Of a stretch of 64,000 bases of DNA, positions 51,099 to 59,379 are shown in pieces. The stretch covers positions 1,054,001-1,118,000 of the forward strand of contig NZ_JADBEB010000001.1 of the NCBI RefSeq assembly GCF_014874095.1. The letters are read 5' to 3'. This DNA comes from Plantactinospora soyae (GTDB lineage Bacteria; Actinomycetota; Actinomycetes; Mycobacteriales; Micromonosporaceae). Position numbers and translations under genes: made by a program. The notes under the pieces were generated by a model that saw nothing but the letters and a program-made list of their open reading frames with translations, ran no database searches and was not told the origin of the DNA. The number at the start of each line of letters is the position of its first letter. Position 1 is the first letter of the stretch.

Positions 51099-51257
51099 AT
51101 GGTTTCCACCGGCCAGCTTCCCGAGTTGGTGTTCTCCCTGTCGCTGTCCCTGGCCTTCGCGGTGTTGACGTTCGGGGCGCTCTACTGGGTGATCCGGTTG
51201 GCGGTCCGGCACGCGATCGAGGATGCCGACCGCCGCCGGACGGGCCAGCGGAGATAA
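51099..51257 (+). CDS. Small single-helix membrane protein
   Basis: 52 residues from ATG 51099. One central helix (LVFSLSLSLAFAVLTFGALY) is followed by WVIRLAVRHAIED and an Arg-rich end (DRRRTGQRR), so the C-terminus is cytoplasmic. Codon third positions are GC-rich and no stop interrupts the frame. The binding site is weak. The gene lies alone in the gap between the Hsp70-like gene and the next plus-strand unit. Function unknown; it resembles small DUF6019-like membrane proteins. Confidence 0.6.
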   Translation: MVSTGQLPELVFSLSLSLAFAVLTFGALYWVIRLAVRHAIEDADRRRTGQRR

Positions 51258-51320
51258 GCCGCCGCGAGGGGTCGTACCCGAGATCCCGGGCCGGTGGTGG
51301 CGGCGGTTAACCTGCCGGAT

Positions 51321-51962
51321 ATGACGGACCTCGCGGGCGTGATCCGATCCCTGCTGTTCCGGCATCCGACGGAGTCGTCGCCGGTCCCCGGTTCCGTGGA
51401 GCTGCTCGACGACGGAACCTTCCACGTCGACTACCACGATCCCGAGTACGTCTACCTCGTGACGGTGCGCCAGGTCCCACGGGTCCGGTTGCCGCTCGAT
51501 CGCAGCATGCCGGTGGGCGAGGTCGCCGGAGTACCGGCAGAGCTTGTGCAGGTCAGCATCGCGAACCACGTCGACGTACTGCTCGACGCCGGACCCGGCC
51601 CGTCCCGGGACGCGGCGTCGAACGACTTCGCGGCGGCGTACCGGCAGTGGGAACGACAGGCCGAGCCGGATACGCCGCCACCCTGGCCCGGGGAACAGCT
51701 CGGGGCCATCGCTCTCGCGGTCTCCGACGACGTCGGCACCTCCTACCGCCGGGTCTCCGGCCAGACCGGAGGCCCGGGAAAGGAGTGGCAGGTACGGTGG
51801 TCGTTCCGGCCGACGCCGCCGGCAACGGCAGGCAGGCTGACGCTCGACTTCACACCCCCGGCCGGCGCAGCCGTAAGGATCGACCTTCCGCTGCCGCCGG
51901 CCAGCGACCCCGGAACCGCCGGGGCGGTACACCAGATCAACCCAGTGGGAGACGAGACGTGA
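51321..51962 (+). CDS. Hypothetical protein, first of a coupled pair
   Basis: 213 residues from ATG 51321; an in-frame start at 51294 is possible. There is no signal peptide or membrane helix. The N-terminal segment VELLDDGTFHVDYHDPEYVY is beta-rich. The last 75 residues (GTSYRRVSGQTGGPGKEWQV, then FRPTPPATAGRLTLDFTPPA) look like an Ig-like sandwich. I do not recognise a family. The stop overlaps the next gene by 4 bp (GTGA), so the two products probably work together. Confidence 0.7.
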   Translation: MTDLAGVIRSLLFRHPTESSPVPGSVELLDDGTFHVDYHDPEYVYLVTVRQVPRVRLPLDRSMPVGEVAGVPAELVQVSIANHVDVLLDAGPGPSRDAASNDFAAAYRQWERQAEPDTPPPWPGEQLGAIALAVSDDVGTSYRRVSGQTGGPGKEWQVRWSFRPTPPATAGRLTLDFTPPAGAAVRIDLPLPPASDPGTAGAVHQINPVGDET

Positions 51963-52480
51963 CACAGCTGCGTCGCAGGTTCGAGGTGACCGACGACTCG
52001 GGGTTCCTTGCCCTGGTCGACCACCACGCGTACGACGGTTTTGTGGACAAGCAGTGGACGTATGACACCTTGTTCGCGCACTTCCGCGCCGCGATGGCGC
52101 AGCGTTCCCTGCTGCTCTGGGGAACGGGGCGGGAGGGCTTTTGGACGGTGGACGTCGTGGTCGGCGAGCCGGCCCCGCAGGCGGGCTTTCGTCGTACGTC
52201 CGGACCGATCCAGGTGACGAGTGGGCAGCTGCACGTCCTCAACTACGAGTCGCTGACGATGGCCGCCCAGTTCGCCGACGTACGCCTGCCCGAACCGTAC
52301 ATGCGGGACCTGGTCCTGGAACTACCGACAGGGAGTTACGGCTGCGAGATCGTCCAACTCGACGATCCGGATGGCGACATTGACGACGAGTCGGAGCGCG
52401 AACGCCCGCACTTCCTCGTCACGCTGACCGCCGGCCAACAGCCTGAGCCCTGGTCCCAGCCAGCCTGGCACGACGACTAG
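51959..52480 (+). CDS. Hypothetical protein, second of a coupled pair
   Basis: 173 residues starting at GTG 51959. Short strands and Trp/Tyr-rich segments (VDHHAYDGFVDKQWTYDTLF, LLLWGTGREGFWTVDVVVG) resemble small DUF-type proteins of immunity or contact systems, but this is weak. There is no membrane segment and no signal peptide. The C-terminus is acidic (DDPDGDIDDESERE). It is coupled to the preceding gene by a 4-bp overlap. Function unknown. Confidence 0.7.
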   Translation: MTQLRRRFEVTDDSGFLALVDHHAYDGFVDKQWTYDTLFAHFRAAMAQRSLLLWGTGREGFWTVDVVVGEPAPQAGFRRTSGPIQVTSGQLHVLNYESLTMAAQFADVRLPEPYMRDLVLELPTGSYGCEIVQLDDPDGDIDDESERERPHFLVTLTAGQQPEPWSQPAWHDD

Positions 52481-52587
52481 CCGTACGGCAGATTTTTCAC
52501 TTTCTCGGACCGCCGCCTGGCACGCGCCTCGGCTCGACATGATTGACAGGACGCCGCCCAGGCCATTGGTCCCAGAGAGGAGCACAA

Positions 52588-53418
52588 ATGCCGTTCGTCA
52601 ACATCTCGCTGGCCCGTGGCAAGTCGGACCGGTATCTCGCCTCCGTCTCGCAGGCGGTGCACGACGCGCTGGTCGCCGAGCTGAACATGAAACCCGATGA
52701 CAACTTCCAGCTCATCCACCAGTACGACCCCGGCGAGATGGTCTTCAACCGGGGCTTTCGCGGCGGCCCACGCTCCGATGACTGGATCGTGTTCACGATC
52801 ACCGGCGATCTGGACCGTGGTGAGCGGGCCAAGCGCAGGTTCTACCAGACACTGGTCCGTCTGCTCGAAGAGCGTCCGGGTGTCCGTCCCGCCGACGTGT
52901 TCGTCACCATGACCGAACTCCCGCCGGAAGACTTCTCCTTCGCTGGCGGAGTGATCGGCACCGAGTTCGCGGCCGCCGAGTCACTCGAAGCGGCGGCAAA
53001 GGCTCCGGGCACGCGCGACACGTACACCAGGGCCGAAATGACGTACGCCGTCACCCAGCTCTTCCGGAACCGCGATCGTGGCCCGATCCTCCCGATGCTG
53101 CGCGACGACGTCGTCCTCACCCTGCCCACGACGCTGCCCTACGGCGGCGAGTTCACCGGCCCTGCGGCCTTCGGCGACTTCTTCGCGAAGACCCCGGGCG
53201 GCGGCGCCGTCTGGAAGTCGTTCGACAGCGTCGTCGATGACGTCCTCGCCGCCGACGACCACGTCATCGCCCGACTCACCAACACGGCCGTGCCCAAGGC
53301 GACCGGCAAGAAGGTCGTCTTCCAGAACCTCTGGTTCTTCGGAGTCGTGGCCGGCCGGATCACCAGTGCCCAGCTCTACGCCGACACCGCCGCCACGACC
53401 AGCGGCGCACCCGGTTGA
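52588..53418 (+). CDS. Tautomerase-like domain fused to an NTF2/SnoaL-like domain
   Basis: 276 residues, ATG 52588 behind GAGAGGA. After Met removal the chain starts with Pro, the catalytic base of the 4-oxalocrotonate tautomerase superfamily (PFVNISLARGKSD). About 125 residues of the tautomerase-type fold follow (FTITGDLDRGERAKRRFYQT). The second half (about 145 to 265) is an NTF2-like/SnoaL-type cone, as seen in GPILPMLRDDVVLTLPTTLP and VIARLTNTAVPKATGKKVVF. Both domains bind small acids or ketones, so a two-step small-molecule enzyme is possible. The convergent amidase gene is 32 bases downstream. Confidence 0.82.
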   Translation: MPFVNISLARGKSDRYLASVSQAVHDALVAELNMKPDDNFQLIHQYDPGEMVFNRGFRGGPRSDDWIVFTITGDLDRGERAKRRFYQTLVRLLEERPGVRPADVFVTMTELPPEDFSFAGGVIGTEFAAAESLEAAAKAPGTRDTYTRAEMTYAVTQLFRNRDRGPILPMLRDDVVLTLPTTLPYGGEFTGPAAFGDFFAKTPGGGAVWKSFDSVVDDVLAADDHVIARLTNTAVPKATGKKVVFQNLWFFGVVAGRITSAQLYADTAATTSGAPG

Positions 53419-53450
53419 TCGTGCGTGCGCCCGGCGTGGGCTTCTGGCCG

Positions 53451-54857
53451 TCAGAGGGCGGGATGCTGGTCGCGGACCGGGCTCAGTGACTCCAGTAGCG
53501 AGGCGAGGTAGAGGATCGTCGACTCCGCGTGCCAGTTGGCCACGAGCTGGACACCGATCGGCATGCCGTCGTTGGTCGTGCCGAAGCGCATGGACAAGGC
53601 GGGAAGCCCGGTCAGGTTGAACGGGACGGTCGTCGACATTACGTGGAAGGCCTCCACCGTCTGGCCGTTGAGGGTGAACTGCTTGAGTCCGTGCGCGTGA
53701 GCGGGGATCGTCGTCACCGGGAGCAGCAGCGCGTCGTACTTCTGGAAGTACTCGGCGAACCCGTCCCGGAGCCGTTCGATGCCCTGCTCGGCCACGACGT
53801 AGTCCTGCACGGACGTGTCGGGTGTGGCGAGCATGGTCTTCGAGTACATGAACATCTGGTCCTCGTGACCGGCGGTGGCCTCGCGCATTGCCGGTTTCAT
53901 CTCCATGACGTGTTGCCGGGTGAAGAGTTCGAGAGGGTTGTCCCGTTCGAGAGCCGGGATACTTACGGCATCGACCCGGATCCCCGCTCCCTGCAGGGCG
54001 TTGGCGGCCTCCTGCACAGTTGCCGCGACCTCTGCGTCGATCGGACCCAGTCCCGAGTCGACCAGCCAGCCGAGGCGGACGGGCCGGTCCGGCGAGGCGC
54101 CGAGGCCGGCGTCGAAGTCGCGCGGGACGGTGGCGAAGCCGTCGGCACCGTCAGAACCGGCCAGCAATGAGTACGCCAGTGCGAGGTCGCGGATCGTGCG
54201 GGCCATGGGACCGACGTGCCAGTCGCGACGCGGCTCCCGCGGCCAGGCTCCTGTCATCGGGATGCGCCCGCGCGTCGGCTTGATGGCCGCGATACCGGTG
54301 TCGGCCGCCGGCCCGCGCAACGAGATGGACAGGTCGCTCCCGATTCCGAGCGGCGACATCCCGGCCGCGATCGCCGCGGACTCCCCGCCGCTCGAACCGC
54401 CGGAGCTGCGGTTCAGGTCCCAGGGGTTGTTCGTCCGGCCCGTCAGAAGGTTGTCGGACTCGATCCAGTACGCGAATTCTGGGAGATTGGTCTTTGCCAG
54501 GAGGATCCCGCCGGCGCGCTTTATCCGCGCCACGCTGGTGGCGTCCGTGTCCGGGATGCGCCCTGCGAAGATCGGCGAACCGCGCTGGGTGAGGACCCCG
54601 GCGGTGTCGAACGAGTCCTTGACCGTGAAGGGCACGCCGTGGAGCGGTCCCACCTCCGCGCCCGCCGCGAGCGACTCGTCTGCTGCCCTCGCGGCGTCCA
54701 GCGCGCCGTCTACGAGCGTGACGACGGCGTTGATCTTCGGATTCACGGCCTTGATGCGGTCGAGGTGGGCCTGAACCACCTCGACCGAGGAAACCTCTCT
54801 GGTGCGGATCAGCTCGGCGAGTCCGGTTGCGTCGAGCTTGTTGAGGTCAGTGGCCAT
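53451..54857 (-). CDS. Amidase (amidase signature family)
   Basis: 468 residues from ATG 54857. The amidase signature triad is in place: K80 (GVPFTVKDSFDTAG), cis-Ser S155 (NRSSGGSSGGESAA) and nucleophile Ser S179 (GSDLSISLRGPA), though the nucleophile motif differs from the common G-G-S-I-R. The protein has no signal peptide. Relatives include GatA-like, peptide and nitrile-derived amide hydrolases, so the substrate is open. A TTGAGG/CCTCAA palindrome lies upstream at 54964. Confidence 0.92.
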   Translation of the reverse strand: MATDLNKLDATGLAELIRTREVSSVEVVQAHLDRIKAVNPKINAVVTLVDGALDAARAADESLAAGAEVGPLHGVPFTVKDSFDTAGVLTQRGSPIFAGRIPDTDATSVARIKRAGGILLAKTNLPEFAYWIESDNLLTGRTNNPWDLNRSSGGSSGGESAAIAAGMSPLGIGSDLSISLRGPAADTGIAAIKPTRGRIPMTGAWPREPRRDWHVGPMARTIRDLALAYSLLAGSDGADGFATVPRDFDAGLGASPDRPVRLGWLVDSGLGPIDAEVAATVQEAANALQGAGIRVDAVSIPALERDNPLELFTRQHVMEMKPAMREATAGHEDQMFMYSKTMLATPDTSVQDYVVAEQGIERLRDGFAEYFQKYDALLLPVTTIPAHAHGLKQFTLNGQTVEAFHVMSTTVPFNLTGLPALSMRFGTTNDGMPIGVQLVANWHAESTILYLASLLESLSPVRDQHPAL

Positions 54858-55208
54858 GATGAATTCCTTTCACGGTCCGGGCTACTGAACAGACAGCACT
54901 GACCGGGCCCGGTGCGCCGCAGGTAGCGGTGGCTCGTCAGACGTGAAGGACCTCGGCGACGGATTGAGGAACCCTCAAGCATTTTGCGCAGGAGCGAATC
55001 GCGGCAAGCACGTTGAGGCCAGATTTCGCCTATATGAGTGAATGCGAACGCCCTCCGGTAGCGATGTCAGGCATGCCTTCCCTGGGTGTTCGAGGGTGCA
55101 TCGCTCGGCCGGACCCGCTGGCAACGCCGCCGCACCACAGGCGTCGTGTGCACCGCGGCCGGCTGGTTCGTGGCAACGATCGAGCCGGTGGTACTCGGCG
55201 GGTTGGGG
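54858..55208. other. Intergenic region before the amidase gene
   Basis: 351 bases with no convincing gene. A perfect inverted TTGAGG-AAC-CCTCAA lies at 54964 to 54978, a likely binding site for the amidase promoter. No RNA-gene-like structure was recognised. Confidence 0.5.
54964..54978. promoter_or_regulatory. Palindrome upstream of the amidase gene
   Basis: TTGAGG-AAC-CCTCAA is a perfect 6-bp inverted repeat with a three-base spacer, about 107 bases before the amidase start. It is the strongest symmetric motif in the gap; the regulator is unknown. Confidence 0.5.
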
Positions 55209-55625
55209 CTACCTGTCGACCGTCAGTTGCTCGATTTCGGCAAGGGTGAGCCCGGCGTGATGTGCCTCGTACGCTGCCCCCTCGGCGGTGCCGGCTGGCT
55301 CCCCACACGCCTCCTCGATCGCGGCAGCGGCACGTGCGCGCCGAAAGGCAACCGAATACGCCTCTCCGCCGCCGTCGGCGGCTAGATCCCACGCGACGAC
55401 ATCCAGCTGGTGGACGATGCCGCCAACTGCTTCACGTCGCGACGTCGACGGCTGGCCCGATCGGATCTCCGCGATGGCCTCACGGAGCCCCGGATGTGTG
55501 ACGCCAGTATGAGAGAGCGCAGCCTCACAAACAGCCGCGCAGAATGCTCGTCGGACAGGCTCGGGCATCACGCGTAGGCGTGCAGCCAAACCCCTTCCGG
55601 CTGGGTCGATTTCAAGACGGTGCAC
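55209..55625 (-). CDS. Hypothetical protein
   Basis: 138 residues starting at GTG 55625, 33 bases downstream of the FtsX stop, so it may be the last gene of that operon. The sequence is Ala/Glu-rich and alpha-helical throughout, without a signal peptide or membrane segment. A segment REAVGGIVHQLDVVAWDLAA has a regular heptad pattern. No characterised family was recognised. Codon bias resembles that of its neighbours. Confidence 0.6.
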   Translation of the reverse strand: MHRLEIDPAGRGLAARLRVMPEPVRRAFCAAVCEAALSHTGVTHPGLREAIAEIRSGQPSTSRREAVGGIVHQLDVVAWDLAADGGGEAYSVAFRRARAAAAIEEACGEPAGTAEGAAYEAHHAGLTLAEIEQLTVDR

Positions 55626-55658
55626 CTCTGATCCCTCCGCCGAGGCGATCCGGAACCG

Positions 55659-57560
55659 CTACTCCCCCGCGCCCATCAGTGTGACCGGTGCCGGGCGGGT
55701 GGCGACCCACGAGGTGACGGCGCTCGCTGTCGCCGTCGCCGTCAGGGCGACCCCGACGACCATCGCGACGAGCGTCCACGGCAGGTCGAGGGTGGCCGTC
55801 CCGGTGATGGCCGCGGTAGTGCCCAGCACGCCGACGAACGTGGCTCCGGCGGCGAGCCCGCCGAGAACGACGCCGGCCACCGCGACCGCGAACGACTCCA
55901 GCAGCGCCGAGCGGACCACCTGGCCGCGCCCGAGCCCGGTGACGCGCGCGGTGGCGAACTCCCGTCGCCGCGAGGCCCCTCCGATCACCACCGAGTTGAC
56001 GACGCCGATGAGCGCGTACAGCCCACCCAGGCCGAGCACGATCAGCATCACCTTGTCGTTGGTGGCGCCGCGCGCCTTCGCGTCGGCACGGAGCCAGGAC
56101 TCCACATCGGACACCCGACCAACCGCTGCGAGTGCCGCAGCCACGGCGACCGGGTCGGCGCCGGGCGCCAGGGACACGAACGACCGCGTCGGCGCGTCGG
56201 CCAGCAGGGCGAGTGGTACGACGTCGGGCGGCAGGAGCAGTCCCGCACCGCCGCTCGACGTCTCCGGAACCGAGGCGAACACCGGCAGCGCGCCCAGGTC
56301 GGTGCCGGGGAGGCTGACCCGTACCGTTCCCCGGTCCGGCACTCCGCCGCCGGGGCCGGCGACCACACCCCGCCCACGCAGCCCGGCGACCGCGTCGCTG
56401 CCCGGGTGGGCGGCCGCGTAGGACGCGGGGTCGACGACGAGTGCCGGCACCCCCTCCGACTCGGCGTCCTCCCCGCGTCCGGTGTGGACGGTCGCCGGGA
56501 TCGACGCCTCGGTGGACGCCGCTGCCACGCCGGGCACCGCCGCGACAGCGGCACCGATCGGACCGGTTCCCTCGACCACCAGGTCCGCTCGGGTCTGCTC
56601 CCGCAACTCGGCGACGGCCGAGGCCTGGAAGGACGTACCGGCACCGGCGTTGCCGAAGACCAGCCCGACGAGCACGATCAGCGGCGCGGCCACCGACGCA
56701 CTGCGCCGGCGGTCGTCGCGCAGGTTCGCCCGGGCGAGTCCCGCCGCCACCCCGGCCCCGGTCGGGACGAGGCGACCGAGCAGCGGCACGAGGATCGGCG
56801 AGAACGCGGCGAGGGCCACCGCGGCCGGCATGGCGATGTTCATCACGATGGCCTGCCCGCCGGTCGCCCCGGCGCGCGGGGCCACGATCACCATGGCGGT
56901 CGCGCCACCGGTGAACAGCAGGCCGGCGATCCACCGGCTCACCGTCATGACGCGCGCGGACGCGCCGGTGTCACGCAGCGCCTCCAGCGGGCGGACCCGG
57001 CTGGCCCGCCGGGAGGCGACCAGCGCGCCTGCGAGGGCCAGCATGACGCCCGTCCCGACGGAGACGGCCAGGATCCAGGACCGCCACTCGCCGGCGAACC
57101 CGTCGGGCACGAAGCCGGCGGAGACGAGCAGCCGGGTCTGCACCGCCATCACCCCCAGCCCGGCGGGGACCCCGACCGCCGCGCCAAGGGCGCCGAGCAG
57201 TACCGCCTCGCCGAGCAGCAGGCGGCGCACCTGTCCACGGCTTCCGCCGGCCAGGCGCAGCAGCGCGAGGTCACGGCGGCGCTGCGTGACGGTGAACGCG
57301 AACGTCGAGCTGACGATGAAGCCGGCGAGGAACGTGGCGGCGCCCATCACCACGCCGAGGACCGCCACCGCCACGGTCGCGTTCTCCTCGAACGTCATCC
57401 GCTCGGCCGGGCCGAGGTCCGCCGGCGGGACGAGCGTCGCCGCCGAGATGAGCAGCAGCAGCGATGACTGCACCAGCGCCACGCCGAGAGACACCGACAG
57501 TACGGCGCCGACGAGGACGGGAAAGCGTTCGGCCACACCGGCCCGGCTCATGCCCAGCAT
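55659..57560 (-). CDS. FtsX-like ABC transporter permease
   Basis: 633 residues from ATG 57560, just 1 base after the ATPase stop. It has two FtsX-like halves, each with large extracytoplasmic loops and several helices (about 15 to 40, 70 to 100, 115 to 140, 165 to 195; then 215 to 245, 255 to 275, 505 to 535, 555 to 580, 590 to 615). The motif FTVTQRRRDLALLRLAGGSR, then VRRLLLGEAVLLG is diagnostic of MacB/LolE-type permeases. It exports peptides or lipids with the preceding ATPase. Confidence 0.92.
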   Translation of the reverse strand: MLGMSRAGVAERFPVLVGAVLSVSLGVALVQSSLLLLISAATLVPPADLGPAERMTFEENATVAVAVLGVVMGAATFLAGFIVSSTFAFTVTQRRRDLALLRLAGGSRGQVRRLLLGEAVLLGALGAAVGVPAGLGVMAVQTRLLVSAGFVPDGFAGEWRSWILAVSVGTGVMLALAGALVASRRASRVRPLEALRDTGASARVMTVSRWIAGLLFTGGATAMVIVAPRAGATGGQAIVMNIAMPAAVALAAFSPILVPLLGRLVPTGAGVAAGLARANLRDDRRRSASVAAPLIVLVGLVFGNAGAGTSFQASAVAELREQTRADLVVEGTGPIGAAVAAVPGVAAASTEASIPATVHTGRGEDAESEGVPALVVDPASYAAAHPGSDAVAGLRGRGVVAGPGGGVPDRGTVRVSLPGTDLGALPVFASVPETSSGGAGLLLPPDVVPLALLADAPTRSFVSLAPGADPVAVAAALAAVGRVSDVESWLRADAKARGATNDKVMLIVLGLGGLYALIGVVNSVVIGGASRRREFATARVTGLGRGQVVRSALLESFAVAVAGVVLGGLAAGATFVGVLGTTAAITGTATLDLPWTLVAMVVGVALTATATASAVTSWVATRPAPVTLMGAGE

Positions 57561-57561
57561 G

Positions 57562-58308
57562 TCACTGCTCCAACGTCGCGAGCCGGTCGGCGACCGCGCG
57601 CGGCCCGGCGCCGACCAGCCGGTCGACGATGCGCCCATCACGGAGGAACACCACCGCGTCGGCGCGGGCGGCCGCGACCGGGTCGTGGGTCACCATCACG
57701 ATGCTCTGACCGCCATCGGCCATCGCGCGCAGCAGGTTCAGCGCGGAGCGGGCAGCGGTCGAGTCCAGCGCGCCGGTCGGCTCGTCGGCGAACAGCACCT
57801 CGGGCCGGGTCACCATCGCGCGGGCGATCGCCACCCGCTGCTGCTGCCCGCCGGAGAGTTCACGCGGCCGGTGCTGGGCCCGGTCGGCCAGGCCCACCGC
57901 GGCGAGCGTGTCACGGACCACCGACCGCGACGGACGTCGGCCGGCCAGGCGCAGCGGCAGGGCGACGTTCTGTTCGGCGGTCAGCGAGCCGATGAGGTTG
58001 AAGCCCTGGAACACGAAGCCGACGCGGGTACGACGCAGCGCCGTCAGCTCCCGATCACCGGCGGCGGTGATGTCGGTACCGGCGATCAGCACCTGTCCCG
58101 CGTCGACGCGTTCCAGCCCGGCCGCGCAGTGCAGCAGCGTCGACTTGCCGGACCCGGACGGGCCCATCACGGCCGTCCATCCACCGCGCGGAAAATCGAT
58201 CGTCACGTCGTCGACTGCGCGTACGGCGGCTGCTCCTCGGCCGTAGGTCCGGCTGATTCCGCGCAGCGCCACCGCTGTGGCCGTCACCGTGACAGTCGTT
58301 GTCGTCAT
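57562..58308 (-). CDS. MacB/LolD-type ABC transporter ATPase
   Basis: 248 residues from ATG 58308. Walker A is GPSGSGKS, the signature [15 protein letters not shown], Walker [13 protein letters not shown] and the switch His is in [10 protein letters not shown]. The family drives lipid or peptide export with FtsX-like permeases, and the permease gene follows directly. A short Thr-rich N-terminal extension precedes the fold. No regulator is adjacent, so expression control is unclear. Confidence 0.92.
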   Translation of the reverse strand: MTTTTVTVTATAVALRGISRTYGRGAAAVRAVDDVTIDFPRGGWTAVMGPSGSGKSTLLHCAAGLERVDAGQVLIAGTDITAAGDRELTALRRTRVGFVFQGFNLIGSLTAEQNVALPLRLAGRRPSRSVVRDTLAAVGLADRAQHRPRELSGGQQQRVAIARAMVTRPEVLFADEPTGALDSTAARSALNLLRAMADGGQSIVMVTHDPVAAARADAVVFLRDGRIVDRLVGAGPRAVADRLATLEQ

Positions 58309-58551
58309 ACCTGCGAGGCTAGGGACGGACGGGGCCCGCGTCGCTGCCGCTGTCCCCCCAGCCGAGGTAGGGCTACCGGGCCCCACAGCGGTCGGGTGCG
58401 GCGGACCAACGCCGAACAGGGCCGGAGCCCCCGTCGAGCGCCGCCCCTGCCCGAAGTGCGACTGTCCGGGCCGGCCGCGCCTGCCGGTGGTGTCGATCTT
58501 CGCCGTACGCCGCTGGCCGGCAAGGCCGTACAGATGGCTGTACGACCTCGG

Positions 58552-58908
58552 TCACATCGCGGCGAGTTCGGCCAGCAGCTCGTCGGAGACGCGCAGCGGC
58601 GCCAGCAGATCCTGGATGTATCTACGGCGATCCTGCTCGTCCATGTTCCGCCACCATCCGCCGGCACCGGCAAGTTGGCGGCGGACCGCCTCGACACGAT
58701 CCGTATGGGCTTCAGCGGCACGCCAGGTACGCCAACCACCGCCTGGATCGACCGCCTCCAGCGCATCAGCAAGACGATGCTGGATAGCCGCAATGAACGG
58801 GCTACCCGCGTGGGTGCTATCCAGATCATCGAACTTGGCCTCGAAGAGTGCGCGGTGAAGAGCGAGGATCTCGTGGTAACCCTTGACCCAGACAGGCTCG
58901 ACGTCCAT
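58552..58908 (-). CDS. Hypothetical protein
   Basis: 118 residues from ATG 58908. It is predominantly helical (HEILALHRALFEAKFDDLD, then AIQHRLADALEAVDPGGGW and RRRYIQDLLAPLRVSDELL). It has no signal peptide, membrane segment or known motif. It is followed on the same strand after about 240 bases by the ABC ATPase gene. Codon usage is normal for the genome. Function unknown. Confidence 0.6.
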   Translation of the reverse strand: MDVEPVWVKGYHEILALHRALFEAKFDDLDSTHAGSPFIAAIQHRLADALEAVDPGGGWRTWRAAEAHTDRVEAVRRQLAGAGGWWRNMDEQDRRRYIQDLLAPLRVSDELLAELAAM

Positions 58909-59088
58909 CCGCCAAGCTTCTCAGCAGCCTGAAGCCTCAGGAAGCTCGCCTCGTGGAATCCACGACCGGGCCGTTGTGGTCGGCATGGCGCAAGCCCTTG
59001 GACCCGGCGGGCAAACGGGTTCACTCTGCGGCAACTCAAGCCCCGGTCCGAAGCCTGGCGCGGTGACCGCGCAGGGCCGATCCCACGA

Positions 59089-59162
59089 CGGGGGTTGGGT
59101 GACGCGGCGGTGCCGCCGGAAGTCGAATCTTCCGGCGGTGCCGGTGCGTAACCCACCCGCCG
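59089..59162. repeat. Long imperfect inverted repeat (34-bp arms)
   Basis: Arms 59089 to 59122 and 59129 to 59162 pair at 27 of 34 positions plus three G-T pairs. The innermost ten bases CCGCCGGAAG/CTTCCGGCGG are perfect and the loop is TCGAAT. The structure would fold as a 74-base hairpin in RNA or a cruciform in DNA. Confidence 0.75.
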
Positions 59163-59201
59163 CAGCGCATGCCGAGATGCCGAGGCTTCGCGCTCACCAA
59201 A

Positions 59202-59234
59202 CCGGGTGTCGACAGATTGCCTGTCGACACCCGG
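59202..59234. terminator. Perfect 14-bp hairpin downstream of the HTH_42 gene
   Basis: CCGGGTGTCGACAG pairs with CTGTCGACACCCGG over an ATTGC loop. It lies 146 bases beyond the stop of the minus-strand HTH_42 gene and is probably its terminator. Confidence 0.6.
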
Positions 59235-59379
59235 GCGGGCGATCTATCAGGCGCGGGTATGGACCATACCGCCAATGCGCGGCCGGACGAGCGTGGCCGC
59301 CCTCGACGCGGCATGTCCGGACGTTGCCGACACTCGCAGACCGATCGCCTGTGCCCAGGATCGGCTGACGCTGGCGTGC

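Larger units (their letters stand above)
58909..59379. other. Intergenic region with two strong hairpins
   Basis: 471 bases between the hypothetical gene and the stop of the HTH_42 gene. It contains an extended 34-bp imperfect inverted repeat (59089 to 59162) and a perfect 14-bp hairpin (59202 to 59234). Open frames in both directions through the palindrome encode mirror-like Arg/Pro-rich strings and are not genes. Confidence 0.6.
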
